Origin: Collinsella sp.
GTDB lineage: Bacteria > Actinomycetota > Coriobacteriia > Coriobacteriales > Coriobacteriaceae
Assembly (NCBI GenBank): GCA_019419525.1
Contig: DXZU01000032.1
Coordinates: 1-23,806, forward strand
DNA length: 23,806 nucleotides
Reading direction: 5' to 3'
Under the pieces are notes generated by a model. That model was not told where the DNA came from. It searched no databases and saw only the letters and a program-made list of their open reading frames with translations. Shown one piece after another: positions 1-7,538 of the stretch (position 1 is the stretch's first letter; each line of letters starts with the position of its first letter). The position numbers and the translations under genes were made by a program.

Positions 1-65
1 AGGGAATTGTAATTGATGGTGAAGGTTCAAAGGTTATTTGCAAAGACTAATTTGATAATTCCAGT
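1..65. other. AT-richer left edge, no gene recognised
   Basis: This stretch is visibly richer in A and T than the rest of the window and encodes nothing recognisable on either strand. It borders the transposase remnant, so it may be flanking or imported DNA. Just to its right, a 7-bp inverted repeat (arms 91-97 and 104-110, TTGGGGC/GCCCCAA, 6-nt loop) could form a hairpin. It lacks a T-tract on either side, so I do not call it a terminator. Confidence 0.3.
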
Positions 66-137
66 TTGCTGTACTCGTTCCTAGCAGGGTTTGGGGCGGG
101 CAAGCCCCAACAAGAAGCTGTCCCAAAGGGGCAGGAA

Positions 138-420
138 TGGGAACTGCGGACGATTTCTTGGACCGTTACGCGGCCCTTCCCAGCGCGGAGCGGAACTCGG
201 CCGGCGTGCGGCCACCGAGCGCATCGCTGCGCCTCTCCGTATTGTATCGGCCGATCCAGCCCCCGAGCTCCTCGATGAAGCGGGCGGGGTCCAGTCCGAC
301 CAGTCCCTGCCATGCCAGAACTCCTTCTTGAGCAGGCCGAAGAAGCCCTCCATCGCCGCGTTGTCCGGGCTGCAGCCCTTGGCGGACTGGATTGGCTACA
401 CTGATGTGGACAGTTCCGGG
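138..420. mobile_element. possible extent of a decayed IS element with short imperfect terminal inverted repeat
   Basis: TGGGAACTGCGGAC at 138 lies just beyond the transposase stop codon, where IS3-family elements normally end. On the opposite strand GGAACTGTCCAC reads leftward from about 418. The two share GGAACTG followed by a partial match. This may mean that both ends of an internally deleted element survive, but seven identical bases are weak support and no target-site duplication is evident. Confidence 0.25.
166..390 (-). pseudogene. IS3/IS150-type transposase, C-terminal remnant with frameshift
   Basis: This is the broken end of a DDE transposase (rve integrase core) of the IS3 family. 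Reading leftward, one minus frame gives SAKGCSPDNAAMEGFFGLLK followed by KEFWHGRDWS. The next frame continues with LDPARFIEELGGWIGRYNTE and ends in RTPAEFRSALGRAA and a TAA at about 166. Together these match the family's order: the GxxxDNA block with the last catalytic acid region, then the WHGRDW and YNxxR blocks. A one-base deletion near 297-299 explains the frame change. The N-terminal catalytic part is missing, and a TAG lies just upstream of the surviving homology. The element cannot make a working transposase. The family call rests on motifs recalled by eye. Confidence 0.75.
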
Positions 421-498
421 GGGGCGCAAGAGACGAGAGGACCGTGTACGCGTTCCTGCGCGAGGGCCGCGGGGAGGGGCTGCCTGGGTGCGGCGCCT

Positions 499-600
499 GT
501 CAACTCGGTCTACGTCCTTGATGACCGGGTCGTACTCAATATCAACTTCACGGATGATGCCAAAACGGTCACCCGTGAGGAAGTGTTGGGTTCGAGTGCT
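499..600 (+). pseudogene. probable C-terminal remnant of a serine recombinase
   Basis: The plus strand reads VNSVYVLDDRVVLNINFTDD, then AKTVTREEVLGSS, before running into the end of the DUF523 gene. A '(V/I)NSVYxxDDxVVLxxN(F/Y)' block near the C terminus is typical of large serine recombinases carried by integrative elements in intestinal Firmicutes and Actinomycetota. The resolvase catalytic domain and zinc-ribbon segments are absent, so this would be an inactive tail. No start codon or ribosome binding site belongs to it. The match is by pattern only and could be chance coding potential. Confidence 0.4.
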
Positions 601-1060
601 ATGGACAATGTTCCAGCATGCTGGGATCGAATTCGCTTGCGGGAATCACGCGGTACCCATGGCGCAGCAGCAGGTCGACGAAAACGCCGTTGCCCGCGGT
701 GAGCGTACCGCTAAAGGTGCCATCGTAGACGTGACCCGTACCGCACGAGGGGCTGCGGTCCTGCAAAATGCACGCAACGATCTCGGACGGCCCGCCCGCC
801 TGCTCGCACATATCGAGCGCACGTTGAGCACCCAGGCGAAACTCGCGATCGACTGAGATGCCCTCGCGGGTGCGGACCTCACCATCCACAATCTCGGACG
901 GCCTGCGCGGCGTGGGCAGGCCGCCAAAGACCTCGGGACACACTAGCAGGACCTCGGTCCCCGTACGTTCGCAAGCCTCGACCAACTCGCGATGGTAATT
1001 ATCGAGCCCGTTATATTTACAGCTCTCGCCCATCAAACAGGCGCTCACCACGATCTTCAT
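599..1060 (-). CDS. DUF523 family protein
   Basis: The product has about 153 residues and fits the small DUF523 family of unknown function. Family hallmarks visible are the N-terminal VSACLMGESCKYNG, then CPEVFGGLPTPR, and later CILQDRSPSCG followed by a Gly-rich stretch. The conserved cysteines in these blocks suggest a metal- or thiol-dependent role, but no reaction is established. I choose the ATG at 1060 (MKIVVSAC) because GGGG lies 9 nt upstream. The in-frame ATGs at 1066 and 1069 are too close to that site, and residues before MKIVV do not look like the family. The gene lies downstream of ftsH beyond a hairpin, and its stop directly abuts the recombinase-like remnant. Confidence 0.85.
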   Translation of the reverse strand: MKIVVSACLMGESCKYNGLDNYHRELVEACERTGTEVLLVCPEVFGGLPTPRRPSEIVDGEVRTREGISVDREFRLGAQRALDMCEQAGGPSEIVACILQDRSPSCGTGHVYDGTFSGTLTAGNGVFVDLLLRHGYRVIPASEFDPSMLEHCP

Positions 1061-1079
1061 ATACATCATCCCCAAACCA

Positions 1080-1116
1080 AACGCCCCATTTGAGATGGAC
1101 ACTCAAATGGGGCGTT
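1080..1116 (-). terminator. hairpin between ftsH and DUF523
   Basis: A perfect 15-bp inverted repeat (arms 1080-1094 and 1102-1116, AACGCCCCATTTGAG) surrounds a 7-nt loop. It begins 20 bases past the ftsH stop codon. On the minus strand it is followed by TGGTTTGGGG, a poor T-tract, so termination may be partial. The DUF523 ribosome binding site follows immediately. Confidence 0.7.
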
Positions 1117-1135
1117 CGACACTGCGCAGCCAGCC

Positions 1136-3043
1136 TTACTGCTGCTTTGGCATCAGCGGATTCTCGCGCGTGAGAAGATTCATGAACTCCTCGCCCGTGA
1201 TCGTCTCCTTCTTGTACAGATAACGAGCCAGCTCGTGAAGCTTAAACTTGTTCTCCTTCAGGATCTGCAGAGCGCGATCGTGCGCATCCTCGATCAGCTT
1301 GGCCACGATCGCATCCACGCGCTCGGCAGTACCGGGAGCGCAGGTGAGCGACGTGTCCTGGTTGAGGTACGCGTTTTGGACGGTGCCGAGTGCCATCATG
1401 CCAAACTCATCGGACATACCAAAGCGCGTCACCATGTTGCGAGCGAGCTTGGTGGCCTGCTCGATATCGTTGGCAGCGCCGGTCGTCATCTCACCAAAGA
1501 TGAGCTCCTCGGCAGCACGTCCGCCGCAATAGACGGCGAGCTTGTCCAAGACCTCCTGGCGCGTGGTCAGGAAGCGCTCGTCCTCCTCGACCTGCATGGT
1601 GTAGCCCAGAGCGCCGCTCGTACGGGGAACGATCGTGATCTTGGTAACCGGTGCCGAGCCCTTCTGGCGTGCGGCAACGATGGCGTGGCCGATCTCGTGG
1701 TAGGAGACGACCTGCTTCTCGTGGTCGGACAGCACCGTGGACTTACGCTGCTGGCCGGCGATGACGACCTCCACCGACTCCTCAAAGTCATCCTGAGTCG
1801 CGCGTTTGCGACCCTCGCGGACGGCGCGCAGGGCGCCCTCGTTGATGATGTTGGCCAGATCGGCACCCGAAGCACCAGGCGTGGCGCGGGCGATCGCGGT
1901 CAGATCGATCGGGGGCTGCGTCTTAACGCTCTTGGCGTGCAGCTCGAGGATGTTCTTGCGGCCGGTCAGGTCGGGCAGCTCAACGGGGATGCGGCGGTCA
2001 AAGCGGCCGGGGCGCAGCAGGGCCGGATCAAGGCTGTCGGGACGGTTGGTCGCAGCGAGGACGACGATACCCTTGTGGTTATCGAATCCATCCATCTCGG
2101 TCAGCAGCTGATTGAGCGTCTGCTCGCGCTCGTCGTTGCCACTAAAGCCGCCGCCATCGCGCTTCTTACCGATGGTATCGATCTCGTCGATAAAGACGAT
2201 GCACGGGGCCTTTTCCTTGGCCTGCTTAAACAGGTCGCGAACCTTAGCGGCACCGCGGCCGACAAACATCTCAACAAACTCAGAACCAGAAATACTAAAG
2301 AACGGCACGCCCGCCTCGCCGGCCACAGCCTTGGCGAGCAGGGTTTTACCGGTACCCGGAGGGCCGACAAGGAGAGCGCCGCGTGGCAGTTTGGCGCCGA
2401 TCTCCTCGTAGCGCTGCGGCTTCTCCAGAAAGTCGACGACCTCCTTGAGGGACTCCTTGGCCTCTTCCTGGCCGGCGACATCCTTAAAGGTCACGCCCAC
2501 GTCCTTGGAGGCGATCACGCGCGCGCCGGACTTGCCCAGTCCACCGCCGCCAAATCCACCGCCGCCAAAGTTCATCGACGGACCGTCATCACCCATGGCC
2601 TTCTTCATGCGGCGGTTGAGCCACCAGCCAATCAGGAAGAAAATCACCATGGGAAGAATGAGGGTGAGCAGGTAGTAGGTCATCAGGCCCGAGTTCTTAT
2701 CGGGAACGACCGACTCAAGCGAAGCACCGGACTCAAGCACGCGATCGGTAAAGCCCGCGTCATTCGGCACACCGGTCGTCCTGTAGGCGATATTCTCGTC
2801 CTCGCCCTTCTTGGAGTAATAAATCGTGTAATCGTCCGTGTTGTACTCGACCTTGTCGACGCTCTTCTTATCGAGCGCTTTGACAAACGTCGAATAATCG
2901 GTCTTCGTAATCTGCTGCGTGTGACCGATGTTGGGGAACAGAACGGTCGAGAGCACGAGGTAGACGACGAAGGCGATGAGCACGTAGAGGATCATATTCC
3001 GTCTACGTTTATTGTCATCCATCTCCATCTGCTTGAACTCCAT
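1136..3043 (-). CDS. ftsH: ATP-dependent zinc metalloprotease FtsH
   Basis: This is a membrane-anchored AAA+ protease that degrades misfolded and regulatory membrane and soluble proteins as a hexamer. At 635 residues it is full length. Visible parts are TM1 at about 17-36, an extracytoplasmic domain, TM2 at about 119-142, a Gly-rich linker (159-170), Walker A GPPGTGKT (227-234), Walker B IVFIDEID (282-289), and the SRH arginines in RPGRFDRR (344-351). The zinc site is HEIGH (449-453), with D526 as probable third ligand. The usual HEAGH has Ile for Ala at a non-ligand position. The start is unsure: ATGs at 3043, 3028 and 3022 are all possible, and the one at 3028 has GGAG 9 nt upstream. A possible -10 (TATTCT, 3073-3068) lies upstream. 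The gene is divergent from the cobO-like gene. Confidence 0.97.
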   Translation of the reverse strand: MEFKQMEMDDNKRRRNMILYVLIAFVVYLVLSTVLFPNIGHTQQITKTDYSTFVKALDKKSVDKVEYNTDDYTIYYSKKGEDENIAYRTTGVPNDAGFTDRVLESGASLESVVPDKNSGLMTYYLLTLILPMVIFFLIGWWLNRRMKKAMGDDGPSMNFGGGGFGGGGLGKSGARVIASKDVGVTFKDVAGQEEAKESLKEVVDFLEKPQRYEEIGAKLPRGALLVGPPGTGKTLLAKAVAGEAGVPFFSISGSEFVEMFVGRGAAKVRDLFKQAKEKAPCIVFIDEIDTIGKKRDGGGFSGNDEREQTLNQLLTEMDGFDNHKGIVVLAATNRPDSLDPALLRPGRFDRRIPVELPDLTGRKNILELHAKSVKTQPPIDLTAIARATPGASGADLANIINEGALRAVREGRKRATQDDFEESVEVVIAGQQRKSTVLSDHEKQVVSYHEIGHAIVAARQKGSAPVTKITIVPRTSGALGYTMQVEEDERFLTTRQEVLDKLAVYCGGRAAEELIFGEMTTGAANDIEQATKLARNMVTRFGMSDEFGMMALGTVQNAYLNQDTSLTCAPGTAERVDAIVAKLIEDAHDRALQILKENKFKLHELARYLYKKETITGEEFMNLLTRENPLMPKQQ

Positions 3044-3060
3044 CTACTGGGGTTGATAAT
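3033..3060 (+). promoter_or_regulatory. candidate promoter for the cobO-like gene
   Basis: TTGAAC (3033-3038) and GATAAT (3055-3060) are separated by 16 bp, giving a fair sigma-A-type promoter. It would produce a 5' leader of roughly 55 nt. The -35 lies inside the start region of ftsH, so the divergent genes share a compact control region. No mapped start is available. Confidence 0.4.
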
Positions 3061-3120
3061 GTTTTCTAGAATACCCAACCCGGACGGCGATAAACCGACG
3101 CCGGGCACGAAAGGACAGAG

Positions 3121-3606
3121 ATGGCATCACTGGGAGTCGGCAAGGTTCAAATCTATACGGGCGACGGCAAGGGCAAGACGACGGCTGCGCTGGGGCTCGC
3201 GCTGCGCGCCACGGGCTATGGACTTAACGTACTCATGCTTCAGTTTGCCAAGAAGCTGCACTGCGCCGAACATGACGCAGCTCCTCGATTGGGGCTACGC
3301 ATCGTACAAGCCAACCGCGACACACCCGAAGCCTGCGCTGCACAGATCATGGAGCTGGCGCGCGAGCAGATATCACAGGTCGACGTTCTGATTTTGGATG
3401 AACTCGGCGAGGCCATGCGACGGGGCTTTGTGACGCGCGAAGATGTCGAAGCGTTGATCGCGATGAAACCAACCACCACGGAGCTCGTGCTCACCGGCCG
3501 CGGCCTGCTGCCCCTCGCCGACCTTGCCGACCTAGTTACCGAAATGCGCCCCGTCAAACACTACTTCGACGAAGGCCTCCTGGCCCGCCAAGGCATCGAA
3601 TACTAG
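3121..3606 (+). CDS. cobO: cob(I)yrinic acid a,c-diamide / corrinoid adenosyltransferase (CobO/BtuR type)
   Basis: This family transfers the 5'-deoxyadenosyl group of ATP to the cobalt of corrinoids to make the adenosylated cofactor in the cytoplasm. The 161-residue product shows the family's P-loop GDGKGKTTAALG (14-25) near the N terminus. It also has the central VLILDELGEAMRRGFV and the later ELVLTGRG and EMRPVKHYFDEGLLARQGIEY-type ending. AAAGGA lies 5 nt before the ATG. No other cobalamin genes are nearby, so it probably serves salvage rather than de novo synthesis. The product is slightly shorter than typical CobO/BtuR proteins. Its stop codon is inside the left arm of a hairpin shared with the convergent MATE gene. 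Confidence 0.88.
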   Translation: MASLGVGKVQIYTGDGKGKTTAALGLALRATGYGLNVLMLQFAKKLHCAEHDAAPRLGLRIVQANRDTPEACAAQIMELAREQISQVDVLILDELGEAMRRGFVTREDVEALIAMKPTTTELVLTGRGLLPLADLADLVTEMRPVKHYFDEGLLARQGIEY

Positions 3607-3632
3607 CCATTGCGGACGTCCCCAATGGCTAG
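3603..3632. terminator. shared hairpin carrying both stop codons of convergent genes
   Basis: A perfect 10-bp inverted repeat CTAGCCATTG (arms 3603-3612 and 3623-3632) has an inner GGACGTCC palindrome in the loop. The TAG of the cobO-like gene (3604-3606) is in the left arm. The TAG of the MATE gene (3631-3629 on minus) is in the right arm. Neither side has a T-tract, so this may be a weak bidirectional terminator or a 3'-end-protecting stem. Confidence 0.55.
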
Positions 3633-4978
3633 GCAGTGGCGCGGCCTAGCCAGTTGCCGCTGTGATGATAGACGGTGAACATCGTGGCGGTTATTACCCA
3701 GGTTACGGGGTAGACCAGCAGCAGATGCTCGAGCGAGGGGTCGAGCGGCATAATCGCGAACACCCACGCCACGCGGAGCACGACCGTGCCGAATATCGTG
3801 AGCATCATAGGCTGGAAGCTCACGCCGGCGCCGCGGATGGAGCCGGACGCGTTTTCGATAATCGAGAAGATCGCGTAGAACGGCGCGATGAAATGAAGAA
3901 TCGTCGTGGTGTAGGCCGAAATTGCGGCATCGTCGATAAACAGACGCGAAAGCGGGCCCGAGAATACCAGCAGCACGGCAGACAGGCCACCGATAAGCAC
4001 AAATGAAAGCACGAGCGACGTGTGGTATCCCTTGCGCATGCGCTCGTAGTTGCGCGCGCCAAAGTTCTGTGCCGAGAACGTGGTGATCGAAACGCCAAGC
4101 GCCTCGGTAACCATCCAGACAATGCCATCCAAACGGCCCGAAAGACCCCACGCCGTGGTGACATCGGCACCAAACGAGTTGACCGACACCTGAATCAAAA
4201 CGTTGGAAATCGAATACGCAGCAGACTGAAAGCCAAGCGGCAGACCACACGAGATCATGCTCTTACAAATGCCAGGATCAATGCAGAGTTTGGACAGTGA
4301 AAGCCGCCACGCACCCGGAGCGTGCATCATACGAATCACGATCATCGTGGCGTTGGAGCAAATGGTCAGCGCCACCGCGATGCCGCAGCCCAGAGCCTCC
4401 ATATGAAGCACGGCAACGAAGATGACATCCAGCACCGCATTAACAAGGCAGCCGGAAGCAATGATCACAGCAGGACCTCGTGTGTCGCCCACGGCGCGCA
4501 GCAGCGCCGTTCCCATATTGAGCAGCAGCGCCGCAACCATGGCGGCAAAATAGCAACGAGCATAGGCCACGCCCTCGGCCAATAGTTCATGCGGCGTGTT
4601 CATAAGTACCAGCATGGGCTCAACGAACACTATGCCAAGAATCGAGAAAACGATACCGCCCACCAGCGCGAGCGTCATGGCCGTATGGACCGAACGACTC
4701 AATCGCTCATCATCGTGCTGACCAAAATACTGACCGGTAATGACCGCGCAGCCAGCGCCAACGCCAACGCAAAAGCCAATGCAGAGCTCGGTGAGCACCA
4801 TCGTGGCTTGAATGCCACCCAGCGCGAGCTTGCCGCCAAACTGGCCGACGATATACGTACCAATAAGCGTGTAAGCCTGCTGAAAAAACGAGCTAAAGAA
4901 GATAGGGACGCACAGCGACAGCAGCTGTTGCCAAATGACACCCTGCGTTACATCGATAGCCGTAGATTTCTTAGCCAC
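3629..4978 (-). CDS. MATE family multidrug/organic cation efflux transporter
   Basis: The product is a polytopic membrane protein of about 449 residues, the usual size for a 12-helix MATE transporter. These proteins export cationic drugs and metabolites using a Na+ or H+ gradient. The N-terminal QLLSLCVPIFFSSFFQQAY and the following NTIVG-like segment (here GTYIVGQFGG) fit the MATE repeat. Two MatE halves are evident, the second beginning near SCGLPLGFQSAAYS. I prefer the GTG at 4978 because GGGGAGGG precedes it by a few bases. The alternative TTG at 5011 adds 11 residues and lacks a good ribosome binding site. Substrate cannot be read from the sequence, and no neighbouring regulator is seen. 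Confidence 0.9.
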   Translation of the reverse strand: MAKKSTAIDVTQGVIWQQLLSLCVPIFFSSFFQQAYTLIGTYIVGQFGGKLALGGIQATMVLTELCIGFCVGVGAGCAVITGQYFGQHDDERLSRSVHTAMTLALVGGIVFSILGIVFVEPMLVLMNTPHELLAEGVAYARCYFAAMVAALLLNMGTALLRAVGDTRGPAVIIASGCLVNAVLDVIFVAVLHMEALGCGIAVALTICSNATMIVIRMMHAPGAWRLSLSKLCIDPGICKSMISCGLPLGFQSAAYSISNVLIQVSVNSFGADVTTAWGLSGRLDGIVWMVTEALGVSITTFSAQNFGARNYERMRKGYHTSLVLSFVLIGGLSAVLLVFSGPLSRLFIDDAAISAYTTTILHFIAPFYAIFSIIENASGSIRGAGVSFQPMMLTIFGTVVLRVAWVFAIMPLDPSLEHLLLVYPVTWVITATMFTVYHHSGNWLGRATA

Positions 4979-5043
4979 ACGCCCTCCCCACCAGCGTACG
5001 TCAAACAACAAAACGGCAATTTAAGACCAAAGCCAATACCAGC

Positions 5044-5095
5044 TTAGCACCGACCGACGTCGGCCGAAACGCCCCGAACCAGAGCCCGGTGCTAA
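5044..5095 (-). terminator. long-armed inverted repeat between the TrmH-family gene and MATE
   Basis: TTAGCACCG (5044-5052) pairs perfectly with CGGTGCTAA (5087-5095) across a 34-nt interval. That interval itself contains the palindrome CCGACGTCGG (5054-5063). It follows the stop codon of the SpoU/TrmH gene on the minus strand. There is no T-run after it, so terminator function is only inferred. A regulatory structure upstream of MATE is equally possible. Confidence 0.45.
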
Positions 5096-5103
5096 CTATC
5101 TGC

Positions 5104-6018
5104 CTAGTGATACAGCCCCGGCTGGTAGTGATACTCGTTGCTCACGTGCGGGCACAGCTGCCAAAAGGCGACGGCACTCGCCGCGGCCACGTTGAGCGAA
5201 TCGACCCCGTGCGCCATCGGAATGCGCACGGCCCGGTCACAACCCGCGATGGTCTTGGCGCCCAGGCCGGCACCCTCGGTGCCCATAAAGATCGCCAGGC
5301 GATCAATCTCCTGCAGCACGGGATCGTCCAGCGAAACGGAGTCATCCGTCAACGCCATGGCGGCACAGGAAAATCCAGAATTGTGCAGCGCAGCCAGGCC
5401 ATCATGCGGCCATACGCGCGCCTCGCTGCCAATGCGCGTCCACGGCACCTGAAACACCGTGCCCATGCTCACACGAGCCGAGCGACGATACAGTGGATCG
5501 CAGCACGTAGGGCTCACCAGAATGCCGTCGACATTGAGCGCGGCAGCCGAACGGAAAATTGCGCCCACGTTCGTGTGGTCGACAATACCCTCGAGCACGC
5601 ATACGCGCACTGGGCGCTCCCCCGCCACCTCGACGACGCCGCCCAAGAACTCATCAACCGGAATCTGACGCGGGCGACGGAACGCCGCGAGCGCACCGCG
5701 CGTCACATTGAAGCCCGTCAACTGCTCCATGAGTTCCATGGAGGCCACGAACACGGGAACCGGGCCGGCGCCCTCGCACACAACCAGGCGCTCAAACAGC
5801 GGCATCATTTGATCGAGCCAGCGTTCGCCCAAAAGAAAGCTCACCGGCTGGTATCCGGCGCGAACCGCACGCTCGATGACCTTGGCACTCTCGGCGATAA
5901 AAATGCCCTTCTGCGGCTCCAGCACGCAGCGAAGCTCACGCTCGGTCAGTCGCACGTAGGCATCGAGCCGCTCGTCCTCGAGAGAATCGATTCGCAGCAC
6001 CTCAACGGCATCAGTCAT
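5104..6018 (-). CDS. TrmH/SpoU family RNA 2'-O-methyltransferase
   Basis: This is a SPOUT-fold, S-adenosylmethionine-dependent methyltransferase that probably modifies a ribose in rRNA or tRNA. The product has about 304 residues from the ATG at 6018. An N-terminal SpoU substrate-binding region (about 30-110) is followed by the knotted catalytic domain. Motif 1 is DHTNVGAIFRSAAALNVDGI, motif 2 is IFMGTEGAGL, and motif 3 is VRIPMAHGVDSLNVAAASAV, all in the expected order and spacing. An upstream ATG at 6051 would add 11 residues. Neither start has a strong ribosome binding site, and I prefer 6018 because MTDAVEVLRIDS starts like family members. The exact RNA target cannot be assigned. The gene lies beyond the thyA-folA terminator. 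Confidence 0.9.
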   Translation of the reverse strand: MTDAVEVLRIDSLEDERLDAYVRLTERELRCVLEPQKGIFIAESAKVIERAVRAGYQPVSFLLGERWLDQMMPLFERLVVCEGAGPVPVFVASMELMEQLTGFNVTRGALAAFRRPRQIPVDEFLGGVVEVAGERPVRVCVLEGIVDHTNVGAIFRSAAALNVDGILVSPTCCDPLYRRSARVSMGTVFQVPWTRIGSEARVWPHDGLAALHNSGFSCAAMALTDDSVSLDDPVLQEIDRLAIFMGTEGAGLGAKTIAGCDRAVRIPMAHGVDSLNVAAASAVAFWQLCPHVSNEYHYQPGLYH

Positions 6019-6064
6019 AGCAGCCAGCCCGCACCCTTCTTTACAGCGCATCTATACCAAACGA

Positions 6065-6083
6065 GGCGACGCTAAGCGCCGCC
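6065..6083 (-). terminator. terminator-like hairpin after folA
   Basis: On the minus strand GGCGGCGC and GCGTCGCC pair as an 8-bp stem with one G-U and a 3-nt loop (TTA), followed by TCGTTTGG. It begins 45 bases after the folA stop and would close the thyA-folA transcript. The T-tract is short. Confidence 0.5.
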
Positions 6084-6127
6084 CCATGCATTCAAACAAC
6101 CCGATGATACCGTTCACGCCAGACGAT

Positions 6128-6646
6128 TTACGCCTCAACGCGACGATACGTCACGAACTCATAATCGACACCCTCGTCTCCCTCGCCCGAGGCAATCGTG
6201 GCAACACCGTCACGCCGCGCAATCTCCCACGCGGGATCGGCATCCAAATCGGGAAAGTACGTATCCACGTCATGCACGCAATGGTTATGCGTAACCTCGG
6301 CCTCCACGCAATACGGCAAAAACTGTCGATATACCTCGCCGCCGCCGATTACCCAGGCAACGGGTTCATCGGCAACCGCGGCAAGCGCCTCGTCGATACT
6401 ATGCACCACGTCGACGCCCTCGGGAGCAAAGTCCTCATCGCGCGTGAGCACGATATTGCGGCGGTTCTTGAGCGGACGTCCGCCGGGAAAACTCAGCAGC
6501 GTCTTGCGTCCCATAATGACCGGGCAACCTTTGGTACACGCCACAAAATGGCGCATGTCGGCGCGATTGGACACGACCATGTCACCCTCGCACCCAATGC
6601 CCCAATCGTCACACACGGCGACAATGGCAGAAAGCTTACACCTCAT
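6128..6646 (-). CDS. folA: dihydrofolate reductase
   Basis: This enzyme reduces dihydrofolate to tetrahydrofolate with NADPH, restoring the cofactor oxidised by thymidylate synthase. The product has about 172 residues, a usual length. Family features are LSAIVAVCDDWGIGCEGDMV at the N terminus (the Met20-loop region), then MGRKTLLSFPGGRPLKNRRN for NADPH binding. These are followed by WVIGGGEVYRQFLP and a C-terminal Tyr/His-rich THNHCVHDVDTYFPD. I choose the ATG at 6646, with AGGTGA 5 nt upstream. A GTG at 6655 would add three residues and begins directly after the thyA stop. The tight junction implies co-transcription and translational coupling with thyA. Confidence 0.95.
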   Translation of the reverse strand: MRCKLSAIVAVCDDWGIGCEGDMVVSNRADMRHFVACTKGCPVIMGRKTLLSFPGGRPLKNRRNIVLTRDEDFAPEGVDVVHSIDEALAAVADEPVAWVIGGGEVYRQFLPYCVEAEVTHNHCVHDVDTYFPDLDADPAWEIARRDGVATIASGEGDEGVDYEFVTYRRVEA

Positions 6647-6655
6647 GCGCGTCAC

Positions 6656-7504
6656 CTACACCGCAATGGGGATGTTCTTGACCTGAGGGCCGTGCTCATA
6701 GCCCTCGACGATCAGATCATCGGTCGTAAACGCATGGAAGTCATGCACATCGGGGTTGAGCGTTACCTTGGGCGCAGCAAACTGCGGACGCTCAATAAGC
6801 TCGCGAACGATATCGACATGACGGTCGTAAATGTGGGCATCGGCAATCACATGCAGCAGCTCGCCAGCGATCATATCGACCGACTGCGCGACCATCATCA
6901 GCAAAATGGCGTACTGGCACACATTCCAGTTGTTCGCAGCCAAAATATCCTGGCTGCGCTGGTTGAGAATCATGTTGAGCGTCGGTTTATCATCCTGCGG
7001 ACGCTGCGTCACGTTATACGTCACGCTGTAGGCACACGGATACAGGTGCATCTCGGACAGGTCGCTAAACACATAGGTGTTCGTCATAATGCGGCGGCTG
7101 TACGGCGTGTTCTTAAGGTCGTACAGCACGCGATCCATCTGGTCAAAGTCGCCCTCGGCATAATGGCTCTTCTGCCCAATCTGATACCCGTAGGCCTTGC
7201 CGATGGAGCCAGTCTCGTCGGCCCACTCGTCCCAAATATGGCTGTTGAGGTCATGCACGTTATTGGACTTCTTTTGATAGATCCATAGGATCTCATCCAT
7301 GGCAGATTTGAGGGCCGTACGACGCAAGGTAAGCGCCGGAAACTCCTCACGTAGGTCATAGCGTGCCGTGACACCAAAGTTTTTAATGGTATAGGCAGGG
7401 GTGCCATCCTCCCACACCGGGCGGACCTTTTGGCCCTCGGTGGTGGTGCCATGGTCCAGAATATCGCGGCACATGGCTACAAACTGTTGATCAGCCTTGC
7501 TCAT
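6656..7504 (-). CDS. thyA: thymidylate synthase
   Basis: This enzyme converts dUMP to dTMP using 5,10-methylenetetrahydrofolate and yields dihydrofolate for the adjacent FolA. The 282-residue product contains the dimer-interface arginines in PYSRRIMTNTY and the catalytic cysteine in MHLYPCAYSV (C157). It also has the conserved NQRSQDILAANNWNVCQYA and HVIADAHIYDRHVD blocks. The common PCH after the cysteine is PCA here, as I recall for the Bacillus ThyA subtype. The ATG at 7504 has AGGAGG 4-5 nt upstream. Twelve upstream in-frame codons are rejected because they lie before this site. A TACAAT box (7544-7539) is a plausible -10. Confidence 0.96.
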   Translation of the reverse strand: MSKADQQFVAMCRDILDHGTTTEGQKVRPVWEDGTPAYTIKNFGVTARYDLREEFPALTLRRTALKSAMDEILWIYQKKSNNVHDLNSHIWDEWADETGSIGKAYGYQIGQKSHYAEGDFDQMDRVLYDLKNTPYSRRIMTNTYVFSDLSEMHLYPCAYSVTYNVTQRPQDDKPTLNMILNQRSQDILAANNWNVCQYAILLMMVAQSVDMIAGELLHVIADAHIYDRHVDIVRELIERPQFAAPKVTLNPDVHDFHAFTTDDLIVEGYEHGPQVKNIPIAV

Positions 7505-7538
7505 TGACCCTCCTGTCAGTCGCCTATAAGCGAGATTC

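Noticed and set aside
449..455. FtsH HEIGH instead of HEAGH (protein residues 449-453) as a loss of activity
   Set aside because: Both zinc-binding His and the catalytic Glu are kept; only a non-ligand position differs.
1235..3391. 718-codon open frame on plus, opposite ftsH
   Set aside because: It is antisense to a certain gene, shows no protein family features and arises from codon bias in GC-rich DNA.
6086..7288. 400-codon plus-strand frame opposite folA and thyA
   Set aside because: folA and thyA on minus carry full sets of family motifs, and the plus frame has none.
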